The translations under genes and the position numbers were made by a program. DNA of 64,000 nt from Rhodobacteraceae bacterium HTCC2083 (lineage in GTDB: Bacteria; Pseudomonadota; Alphaproteobacteria; Rhodobacterales; Rhodobacteraceae), in contig DS995276.1 in the NCBI GenBank assembly GCA_000156115.1, positions 1,782,476 through 1,846,475 on the forward strand, given 5' to 3'. A model generated the notes under the pieces. It ran no database searches, had not been told where the DNA came from, and worked only from the letters and a program-made list of their open reading frames with translations. Positions 57,326 to 64,000 of the stretch are shown here, piece after piece (positions within the stretch are counted from its first letter, which is position 1; each line of letters opens with the position of its first letter).

Positions 57326-57864
57326 GCACCTGTGATCGTGCACTCTAGCGCTGCCAACGCGTCATCTACGAACTCTGTTTCAAACGTGCTTAACGTTTGA
57401 TGTCGCGGATACCGTGGCGCATTGCGGTCATTCAGGATCGGTGCGTCCCAGCCGTGGGTGGTCGCAAAGAAAAGCAGGGCACCGGCTTCGCCGAATTCGT
57501 TCAGATAGCCCAGCACAACAACGTCGAGATAGCTGAGCAATATGGGATGCGCGTGACTGGCGGCACTATGTTTGCCCTCTGGTATCTCATAGATCACGGT
57601 GTTTGATAGCCCGTCCAGCGCGACGCGGTCATAAGCAAATTCACGCGTATCCAAGGTGGCCCAATCCGCGTCGGGCACGTCTGCGCTTAATCCATCAATT
57701 TCTGAAAAGGGGCTACGAATGGCAGTGAGAAACGCCACCTCACGCAACTCTGTGTGCCGCCACGCACGAGCCCAACCTTTGATCCGTTCTTGTCGAATAT
57801 TCGGATAATCCTGTGTCGCGCGATTGACCAGACTGCCGTAGCCAAAGAAGCGGGGAGGACTCAT
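57322..57864 (-). CDS. Gamma-glutamylcyclotransferase family protein (AIG2-like)
   Basis: A 180-residue protein starting MSPPRFFGYGSLVNRAT, the glycine loop of the GGCT/AIG2 fold, and different from the ChaC form at 4261. The middle of the domain has EFAYDRVALD, with an acidic residue where the fold's general base lies. ATGA overlap with the ABC permease gene upstream, so it is translated from the ybbAP-like transcript. Glutathione-related or other gamma-glutamyl substrates are possible. Confidence 0.83.
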   Translation of the reverse strand: MSPPRFFGYGSLVNRATQDYPNIRQERIKGWARAWRHTELREVAFLTAIRSPFSEIDGLSADVPDADWATLDTREFAYDRVALDGLSNTVIYEIPEGKHSAASHAHPILLSYLDVVVLGYLNEFGEAGALLFFATTHGWDAPILNDRNAPRYPRHQTLSTFETEFVDDALAALECTITGA

Positions 57865-60377
57865 TCCTGCGCTCGCAAAATCTGTGCAGGGCGTGCGGTC
57901 AAAGGCCGCCACGCAAATGCGAGACCTGAGAGAAGCGATGCCAGAATGCCACCCAAAATGATCGCCAAAGCGTTGCTCCAAATAATCTCATAGCTAGTTT
58001 CCATGATGAAGGTGCTTACGGCCCATCCACCTAAAATGCCAGCACCCAGCGCGACAAGGCCAGCGCAGCCTCCCAAGATCGCCGCGCGCAGGGCAAAGCT
58101 GCCGAGGATTTTGCGCCGCGATGCGCCTAACGTGCGCAGAACTGCGGCCTCGAATGTGCGAGCTTGTTCGCCTGCCGCAGAGGCTCCGATCAATACAAGA
58201 AAACCCGTGAGGAGCGTCGCCGCTGCCCCGTAGCTGACCGCAGCTGCCAGTCCTGAAAGCACGCTGGACACCCGCTCAATAGCATCCCCGACGCGGATCG
58301 CGGTGATGTTGGGAAAGGCCGTGCTAAGGTCGCGCAAGATCTGCGCTTCGCTCTCAGGCGTGGCATAGACGGTTGAGATAAAGCTGTGCGGCGCACCCGA
58401 CAGCGCGGCGGGATTCATCGACATGATAAAGCCTATGCCAGCGGTGGAGAAATCAACCTCGCGAAAGCTTGAAATGGTTGCTTCGATATCTCGTCCTAGG
58501 ATGTTGACTGTCAGCGTATCGCCCAGCTTTAATCCCATCTCTTCGGCTTCCTCAGCAGCGAAACTGACCAAAGGTGAACCCGTGTAATCGGTTTCCCACC
58601 ACTCCCCATCCAAAAGGCGGGTGTTGTCAGGGAGTTCGGTTGAGTAGGTAATCCCTCGATCACCCTCTAGCACCCAGTGATCGCCCGCAGTTTCGTGCGC
58701 GGGCGTGCCGTTAATCTGTGTGATAATCCCGCGCAGCATTGGGGCGCTGTCGATCCGACTAACCGATGGATCGCTGTTGAGCCGCTCAAGGTATCCGTGC
58801 ATTTGATCCTTTTGGATATCCACGAAGAAATAGGACGGCGCAACGCTTGGTAAATCTCGCGCGATTGCACCCCTTAGGTTACCGTCAATCTGCCCAACGG
58901 CCGCCAATACTGATAAGCCGAGGCCTAGGGACAGTACTACTGATACCGCTTCTTCGCGCGGTCCTGATATTGCGCTTAGGGCCCACCGCAAACTTGGCTG
59001 ACCCCTTGCAAATCGCACGGCGCGCTTTGCGATTTTGCGGATTAACAGGGCCGCGAGCACGAGGATTACAAGCGCGCCAAAGATCCCGCCTGCGGTCCAA
59101 AGCGTCAGAAACGTTGTGCCCGAAAACCAGCTCGCTGAAGCGAGCAGAGAGGTGATAAGACTGAATGTCGCAATTATATAGCGCAGCGCAGGCAAGCGCG
59201 TCCCCCCTTGGCCTGCATCTCGAAACAAGGTGGCTGCGCGGATGTTTTCTGCGCGTGATAAGGGCCAAGTGGTAAATATAAGCGCGGTTAGAACGCCATA
59301 TGCAGCCGCTTCAAGCAAGGGTTTAGGATATAGTGCGAAGGCTGCGGGAATGGGCAGGCGCTCTGTGATCAGGGGCGCAAGCGCAAGCGGCGCGAATGCC
59401 CCCAATAGCAAGCCAATCGCGATGCCAAGCAGGCTAAGCGCGCCGATCTGTATGAAGTAGGTTTGAAAGATTACCGCGCGTTCTGCACCAAGCGTGCGCA
59501 GCGTTGCGATGACAGATGTTTTGCCTTTGAGATAACTGTTGACGGCGGCTGACACACCAACGCCGCCCACCGCAAGCCCGGACAGGCCGACAAGTACTAG
59601 AAACGCCCCCAAACGATCCACGAATTGCGCCACACCCGGCGCGCCGTTGCGTGCATCGCGCCATCGCAGACCGCTTTGTGAAAACTCTGTCTCCGCCTTT
59701 GCGCTCAGGCCATCTAGGTCTGCCCCGTCTCGCAGTTTCAAACGATATTTACTAGAAAACAGCGTGCCTGCGTCTAGCAATCCTGACATCGCCAATGCTT
59801 CACGTCGCACAATGATGCGTGGGCCAAGGGCAAAGCCACCACCAGCACTATCGGGTTCTTCGGTGAGGACCGCCGTTAGCCGAAATTCCTGCGTGCCGAG
59901 CTTAAATATGTTGTTGATTTCTAACCCCAAGCGGTCAACCAACACGCGCTCCATGACTGCGCCGGGGAGGACGCTTTGCTCAGCCAGCGCGTCCGCGATT
60001 GGCATGGGTGGGTCTAGGCCAACCTCGCCGATCAACGGGTAGCGGTCATCGACGGCCTTTACTTGGGTTAGACCGCGTTCGTCCCCAACCACCGCCATAG
60101 AGCGAAAGTCGGCGATTTCTGACACGCGCTCTGCGTTAGTATCCATCCACGCGCGCTCTTCCTCCGTTGCGAAACGATAGGTCAGTTCCAGTTCCGCATC
60201 ACCTCCCAAAAGCGCTGCCCCTTCGCGGGCAAGTCCTGCTTCGATTGAGGCGCGCACAGTGCCTACTGCGGCAATGGCTGCGACCCCAAGGGTGAGGCAC
60301 GCAATGAAAATGCGAAAGCCCTTCAATCCACCGCGCAGTTCACGGCGCGCAAATGTATAGGCGAGTGCGAGGCTCAT
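57861..60377 (-). CDS. ABC transporter permease, YbbP-like (FtsX/MacB type)
   Basis: An 838-residue permease with an N-terminal helix (about 17-37), a large periplasmic domain, and FtsX-like membrane bundles near 250-460 and 710-830, about ten helices in all. The duplicated FtsX architecture is that of YbbP. Such proteins usually do not import; they transmit force to periplasmic or membrane lipoprotein partners. ATGA overlaps at both ends, with the ATPase upstream and the cyclotransferase downstream. Confidence 0.9.
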   Translation of the reverse strand: MSLALAYTFARRELRGGLKGFRIFIACLTLGVAAIAAVGTVRASIEAGLAREGAALLGGDAELELTYRFATEEERAWMDTNAERVSEIADFRSMAVVGDERGLTQVKAVDDRYPLIGEVGLDPPMPIADALAEQSVLPGAVMERVLVDRLGLEINNIFKLGTQEFRLTAVLTEEPDSAGGGFALGPRIIVRREALAMSGLLDAGTLFSSKYRLKLRDGADLDGLSAKAETEFSQSGLRWRDARNGAPGVAQFVDRLGAFLVLVGLSGLAVGGVGVSAAVNSYLKGKTSVIATLRTLGAERAVIFQTYFIQIGALSLLGIAIGLLLGAFAPLALAPLITERLPIPAAFALYPKPLLEAAAYGVLTALIFTTWPLSRAENIRAATLFRDAGQGGTRLPALRYIIATFSLITSLLASASWFSGTTFLTLWTAGGIFGALVILVLAALLIRKIAKRAVRFARGQPSLRWALSAISGPREEAVSVVLSLGLGLSVLAAVGQIDGNLRGAIARDLPSVAPSYFFVDIQKDQMHGYLERLNSDPSVSRIDSAPMLRGIITQINGTPAHETAGDHWVLEGDRGITYSTELPDNTRLLDGEWWETDYTGSPLVSFAAEEAEEMGLKLGDTLTVNILGRDIEATISSFREVDFSTAGIGFIMSMNPAALSGAPHSFISTVYATPESEAQILRDLSTAFPNITAIRVGDAIERVSSVLSGLAAAVSYGAAATLLTGFLVLIGASAAGEQARTFEAAVLRTLGASRRKILGSFALRAAILGGCAGLVALGAGILGGWAVSTFIMETSYEIIWSNALAIILGGILASLLSGLAFAWRPLTARPAQILRAQE

Positions 60378-61051
60378 GCGGTGGCCTCTTCAATGCGGCC
60401 ATCGCGCAATCTCACAACAGTGTCGCAACGCGTCGCGAGCGCGTTGGAGTGGGTCACCAAAACAAGCGTTGCGCCGTCGCGGGCTTGCAATTCAAACAGC
60501 AAATCCATGATCGAGGTGCCATTGCTTTCGTCCAGGTTTCCAGTGGGTTCGTCCGCCAGCAAAATCTGCGGTCGCACAACCATCGCGCGGGCGAGCGCGA
60601 CGCGTTGTTGCTCGCCCCCTGACATCTGGCTTGGGTAATGGGTGGTGCGGTGGCCTAGGCCGACTGTCGCCAGCTCTGCCTCGGCCTTGGCGAATGCGTC
60701 CTTGTTGCCCGCAAGTTCGAGCGGCGTTGCGACGTTTTCCAAAGCGGTCATCGTGGGGATCAAATGGAAGGATTGAAACACGACACCCATGGCGGCGCGT
60801 CTAAAGCGGGCCAAGCCATCTTCATTCATCGCAGTCAAATCCTGCCCCAATGCGTGGATGCTGCCAGCGCTTGCGCGCTCCAATCCCCCCATGAGCATCA
60901 GCAGTGATGACTTACCTGAACCCGAAGGACCAACCAACGCCAATGACTGCCCTTTTTGCACATCAAGCGTGATGCCATGTAAAATATCAACCCGACCGGC
61001 ATTGCCATCAAGCGAAAGAGTTGCATCTTTGAGAGAGAGAACAGCGGTCAT
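60374..61051 (-). CDS. ABC transporter ATPase, YbbA-like
   Basis: A 225-residue ATPase of the LolD/MacB-type family. Walker A is LVGPSGSGKSSLLMLMGGLE, the signature MSGGEQQRVALARAMV, and Walker B ILLADEPTGNLDE. Forms a complex with the downstream YbbP-like permease. It is divergent from the TesA-like esterase gene, the same arrangement as ybbAP and tesA in Escherichia coli. ATG 61051 lacks a strong ribosome site. Confidence 0.93.
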   Translation of the reverse strand: MTAVLSLKDATLSLDGNAGRVDILHGITLDVQKGQSLALVGPSGSGKSSLLMLMGGLERASAGSIHALGQDLTAMNEDGLARFRRAAMGVVFQSFHLIPTMTALENVATPLELAGNKDAFAKAEAELATVGLGHRTTHYPSQMSGGEQQRVALARAMVVRPQILLADEPTGNLDESNGTSIMDLLFELQARDGATLVLVTHSNALATRCDTVVRLRDGRIEEATA

Positions 61052-61128
61052 TTTGGTGGCCCGATATAAGGAGTGGTCCACTGGAATATGGGTTTTTCAC
61101 AGCGCTCAACAAGACGATAGGGTCAATA

Positions 61129-61782
61129 GTGCTGATATTTGTCCTGTTGTTTGGGCAAGCTACACCCGTTTCTGCGCAGCCCACCACGATTGTCGCCTTT
61201 GGTGATAGCCTGACCCAAGGATATGGTCTGCGCGCGCCCGACGGGCTTGTGCCACAGCTTCGAAATTGGCTGGAAGACAACAGCCGTCAAAGTGGTGAGG
61301 TGCGTTTGATCAATGCGGGGGTGTCTGGTGATACTACGGCTGGCGGTGCCGCGCGGATCGAATGGACGCTGACGGACGATGTTGACGGTATGATACTCGC
61401 ACTAGGAGGGAATGACCTGCTGCGTGGAATTGATCCTGTAAGCAGTCGCGCAAACCTTGAGAGCATTTTGCAAGTGGCGGCACAGCGTGACCTGCCTGTG
61501 CTGTTGATCGGGCTCGTTGCGACCAACAACAATGGCCCTGACTATAAGGTGGCGTTTGATCAAATGTATCCAGATCTCGCCGCGACATATGACACGCTTT
61601 ATGTGCAGGATTTCTTTACAGGCCTCTTACAAGCTGATGGCACGGTTGATCGCCCAGCGGTGCGAGCGCGTATGCAATTGGACGGCATTCATCCAAACAA
61701 AGAAGGCGTGCGCGATATTGTGGCGGCCCTTGGCCCCAGCGTTCTTGATCTGATTGATCAGGCGCGCTTAAGGGGTCAGTAG
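61129..61782 (+). CDS. tesA: TesA-like SGNH-hydrolase (arylesterase/lysophospholipase)
   Basis: A 217-residue exported GDSL esterase. Block I is AFGDSLTQGYGL (nucleophile serine), block III GGNDLLRGID (oxyanion asparagine) and block V DGIHPNKEGVRD (catalytic Asp and His). A hydrophobic signal segment ends at PVSAQ. Start: GTG 61129 gives a signal peptide with no basic residues and no ribosome site. A CTG at 61081, in frame, has AAGGAG seven bases upstream and would add a lysine-containing N-region; it is a rare codon but fits better. Coordinates use GTG. Its end overlaps rutR by 15 bases. Confidence 0.9.
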   Translation: MLIFVLLFGQATPVSAQPTTIVAFGDSLTQGYGLRAPDGLVPQLRNWLEDNSRQSGEVRLINAGVSGDTTAGGAARIEWTLTDDVDGMILALGGNDLLRGIDPVSSRANLESILQVAAQRDLPVLLIGLVATNNNGPDYKVAFDQMYPDLAATYDTLYVQDFFTGLLQADGTVDRPAVRARMQLDGIHPNKEGVRDIVAALGPSVLDLIDQARLRGQ

Positions 61783-62403
61783 CTTGGTAAAAAGTTGATC
61801 CAGATAGGCGCTTGCCCCGTCTTGGCGACGCTCATCCTCTGGCAATAAAACTTCGGTTTGTGCAGCGAAATCAGCGTAGTGCTGGGTGGTGGCCCAGATT
61901 GAGAAAAGCAGGTGACCGGGATCGCAACGCGCGATTTTTCCAGCGTCCATCCAATTGGAAATAACACGTGATTGTTCGTCAAAGAGCGGTTTGAGATCTG
62001 CCGAAAGATGCGGACCCATGCGCGGTGCGCCTTGCAAGATCTCATTTGCAAACAAACGGCTTTCGCGCGGCAATTCCAGCGCCATATCAAGCTTGCGGTG
62101 CACATACCCAAGCAACTCTTTGATCGGATCGCCGTTTGGGTTCATCTCCTTCAAAGGATCGAGCCAAGCCTTCATGAGTTGGTTTAGCAAAGTGACGTGA
62201 ATGTCTTCTTTACCGCCAAAATAATACAGAATGTTTGGCTTGCTTAGCCCCGCTTGTTTGGCAATCTGATCCAGCGTCGCACCGCGATAGCCATGGCGCG
62301 AAAACACCTCAAGTGCGGCATCCAGAATAAGGATGCGATTGCGCTGTTGAATGCGGCTCGGGGCTTTGGTGCTCGAAGTTGCGGCGTCGGTCACAGGTGT
62401 CAA
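61768..62403 (-). CDS. rutR: TetR family regulator, RutR type
   Basis: A 211-residue repressor/activator. The helix-turn-helix is ATLDQIAKQAGLSKPNILYYF at about residues 43-63 (read in two parts), and the C-terminal domain (RESRLFANEILQGAP and LLFSIWATTQHYADF) matches RutR, which senses uracil and thymine and controls pyrimidine use. It is divergent from the hydrolase gene, with a RutR-like palindrome between them. Confidence 0.9.
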   Translation of the reverse strand: MTPVTDAATSSTKAPSRIQQRNRILILDAALEVFSRHGYRGATLDQIAKQAGLSKPNILYYFGGKEDIHVTLLNQLMKAWLDPLKEMNPNGDPIKELLGYVHRKLDMALELPRESRLFANEILQGAPRMGPHLSADLKPLFDEQSRVISNWMDAGKIARCDPGHLLFSIWATTQHYADFAAQTEVLLPEDERRQDGASAYLDQLFTKLLTP

Positions 62404-62516
62404 AGTCCTATCGGTCCAATGCCCAGAAAAAAGGCGTTCCTAAAGTATGATCCAATTGCGCAGAGCAAAGGGACAAGTCAATCCTTGACTCATTCCGTTC
62501 TCATTGCAATCGTGTC

Positions 62517-62532
62517 TTTACCAAATGGTAAA
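62517..62532. promoter_or_regulatory. RutR-type operator
   Basis: A perfect palindrome TTTACCA-AA-TGGTAAA. The Escherichia coli RutR site is TTGACCA-NN-TGGTCAA, so this differs by one base in each half. It lies in the 175-base gap between rutR and the hydrolase gene, 46 bases ahead of the latter, and just after a TTGACT (62485) that could be a -35. Confidence 0.75.
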
Positions 62533-62539
62533 AAAGTGA

Positions 62540-62551
62540 CTGATCGATCAG
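62540..62551. promoter_or_regulatory. Second palindrome in the rutR intergenic region
   Basis: CTGATCGATCAG, a 12-base perfect palindrome eight bases after the RutR-like site and 27 before the hydrolase start. It may bind another regulator or form a small RNA hairpin; no assignment. Confidence 0.4.
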
Positions 62552-62578
62552 ATCGGCGAACTCTAAGGGGGATATGTC

Positions 62579-63835
62579 ATGGCCGCACCGGGTGAGAATC
62601 TGAAAATCAACGCGGATCGTTTGTGGGATAGCTTGATGGAGATGGCCAAGATCGGTCCTGGTGTGGCGGGCGGCAACAACCGCCAAACGCTAACTGATGA
62701 AGACGCTGAAGGGCGCGCTTTGTTTCAGAGCTGGTGCGAGGCCGTTGGTTGTACAATGGGGCTGGATAGCATGGGCAATATGTTTGCGGAACTTGCTGGC
62801 ACTGACCCGGAGGCTTTGCCGGTTTATGTTGGCTCGCACCTTGATACGCAGCCAACGGGTGGCAAGTATGATGGCGTTTTGGGCGTGCTTGGTGGCTTGG
62901 AAATTCTGCGCACAATGAAAGATCTTGGGATTAAGACCAAACATCCGATTGTTGTAACCAACTGGACCAATGAAGAGGGTACGCGCTATGCCCCTGCGAT
63001 GCTCGCCTCTGGGGTGTTCGCCGGTGTGCATACGGAAGACTGGGCGAATGAGCGGTTGGATGCGGATGGGCTGAGTTTTGGCTCAGAGCTGGAGCGCATC
63101 GGCTGGAAGGGTGACGAACCCGTCGGTGCGCGCAAAGACAAAATGCATGCGTTTTTCGAGTTGCATATCGAACAAGGACCGATCCTAGAAGCGGAGGGCA
63201 AGGACATTGGTGTTGTCACGCATGGCCAAGGACTAAGCTGGACGCAAGTGACCGTAACGGGCAAAGATTCTCACACGGGATCCACGCCAATGCCGATGCG
63301 CAAGAATGCAGGACTTGGCATGGCGCGCATTTTGGAAAAAGTGGATCAGATCGCCTGGTCGCATAAACCCCATGCGGTTGGTGCAGCTGGGCATATCGAT
63401 GTGTATCCCAACTCGCGCAATGTGATCCCCGGTAAGGTGGTGTTCACCGTTGATTACCGTTCGCCCGACTTAGCAGTGATAGAAGACATGGAAGCGCGCT
63501 TGCGCGTTGACGCGCAGGCAATTTGTGATGAGATGGGCTTGAGCGTTGAATTCGAAAAGGTTGGCGGCTTTGATCCCGTGACCTTTGATGAGAATTGCGT
63601 TTCAGCGGTGCGCTCTGCGGCCGAACGGCTTGGCTATTCTCACATGAACCTGATTTCAGGGGCGGGGCATGATGCGTGCTGGATCAACAAATGTGCTCCG
63701 ACTGCGATGGTAATGTGTCCCTGCGTCGATGGGCTCTCGCACAATGAAGCGGAAGAAATTTCGAAAGATTGGGCGAGTGCGGGAACAGATGTGTTGATGC
63801 ATGCAGTTTTGGAGACAGCGCAGATTGTGGAGTGA
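62579..63835 (+). CDS. Zn-dependent carbamoylase/beta-ureidopropionase (M20 family)
   Basis: A 418-residue amidase of the hydantoinase/carbamoylase branch of M20. Metal and substrate motifs: VGSHLDTQPTGGKYDGVLGV, TNWTNEEGTRYAPAM, FFELHIEQGPILE and SGAGHDACWINK. Between rutR and a dihydropyrimidinase, the likely reaction is hydrolysis of N-carbamoyl-beta-alanine to beta-alanine, CO2 and ammonia, the last step of reductive pyrimidine breakdown; allantoate or carbamoyl amino acids are alternatives. Confidence 0.9.
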   Translation: MAAPGENLKINADRLWDSLMEMAKIGPGVAGGNNRQTLTDEDAEGRALFQSWCEAVGCTMGLDSMGNMFAELAGTDPEALPVYVGSHLDTQPTGGKYDGVLGVLGGLEILRTMKDLGIKTKHPIVVTNWTNEEGTRYAPAMLASGVFAGVHTEDWANERLDADGLSFGSELERIGWKGDEPVGARKDKMHAFFELHIEQGPILEAEGKDIGVVTHGQGLSWTQVTVTGKDSHTGSTPMPMRKNAGLGMARILEKVDQIAWSHKPHAVGAAGHIDVYPNSRNVIPGKVVFTVDYRSPDLAVIEDMEARLRVDAQAICDEMGLSVEFEKVGGFDPVTFDENCVSAVRSAAERLGYSHMNLISGAGHDACWINKCAPTAMVMCPCVDGLSHNEAEEISKDWASAGTDVLMHAVLETAQIVE

Positions 63836-63918
63836 GAAGGGGGTCAGTCCCCATCGCGCAAGCGCGATTCCCCGAGAGTTTAGTAGCAAGATGAAGACGA
63901 CAAGGAAGGCGATTTGAG

Positions 63919-64000
63919 ATGAGCACGAAAGTTATCAAAGGTGGCATGGTCTGCACGGCGGATCGCACGTGGAAAGCGGATGTGTTGATCGAAGGTGAGG
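63919..64000 (+). CDS. hydA: Dihydropyrimidinase (5' fragment at window edge)
   Basis: The last 82 bases begin a gene at ATG 63919 with AAGGAAGG upstream. The 27 visible codons, MSTKVIKGGMVCTADRTWKA and DVLIEGE, match the first beta strands of dihydropyrimidinase (D-hydantoinase), which opens dihydrouracil. The rest is outside the window. Position after the carbamoylase gene supports the call. Confidence 0.7.
   Translation, partial: MSTKVIKGGMVCTADRTWKADVLIEGE

Overview
The window looks like a stretch of the main chromosome of a marine Rhodobacteraceae (Roseobacter-group) alphaproteobacterium. The basis is gene content and protein style: a five-gene F1-ATPase operon with the F0 genes elsewhere, a RutR-type pyrimidine regulator, an FeS-cluster bacterial cryptochrome/photolyase, DUF2125, an H-type lectin protein and a type II lumazine synthase. 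Gene density is very high, with many 4-8 base overlaps, and no gene-free stretch exceeds 300 bases. I saw no rRNA, tRNA, CRISPR array, insertion sequence or prophage.

Layout. 1-4.8 kb: 3' end of an Hsp70-family protein, an M20 peptidase, an FMN riboswitch driving ribH, DUF2125 and a ChaC-type cyclotransferase. 4.8-8.4 kb: a two-gene MotA/ExbB plus MotB/OmpA-like unit whose B subunit carries a very long coiled coil. 8.4-13.4 kb: M23 peptidase, clpA, gloB and a methyltransferase. 13.7-18.6 kb: atpHAGDC with a clear terminator. 18.7-28.2 kb: H-type lectin, prs, small-metabolism enzymes, ribF, a HAD hydrolase, Mn-type pyrophosphatase and phosphohexomutase. 28.2-31.5 kb: kdsA plus a KpsE/KpsT-like capsule export pair. 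31.7-34 kb: UDG family, SseB and ghrA. 34-39.7 kb: the rod-shape operon mreBCD-mrdA-rodA. 39.8-41.6 kb: leuA with a leucine-rich leader peptide. 41.7-47.9 kb: SDR, FeS photolyase, MORN-repeat protein, nadE and tryptophan dioxygenase. 48-52.9 kb: an operon of amidohydrolase, CobW GTPase, malonyl-CoA synthetase and YghU. 53-54.5 kb: two broken genes (DUF1697 and DUF1801) around a thioesterase-like gene. 54.6-61.8 kb: gltX, a MATE pump, a second cyclotransferase, the YbbAP ABC pair and a TesA-like esterase. 61.8-64 kb: rutR, a carbamoylase-type hydrolase and the start of dihydropyrimidinase, forming a reductive pyrimidine catabolism locus.

Points of most interest: (1) a leucine-attenuator leader for leuA that appears to be leaderless, with two hairpins and a matching promoter; (2) the MotAB-like envelope pair with about 570 residues of predicted periplasmic coiled coil; (3) an FMN-riboswitch-controlled stand-alone RibH2 in the same window as a photolyase class known to bind the RibH product as antenna; (4) a near-consensus RutR operator in front of the pyrimidine genes; (5) two neighbouring genes with readable inactivating mutations. 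The leader and the MotAB-like pair are the best candidates for under-described systems; neither function is proven by sequence alone.
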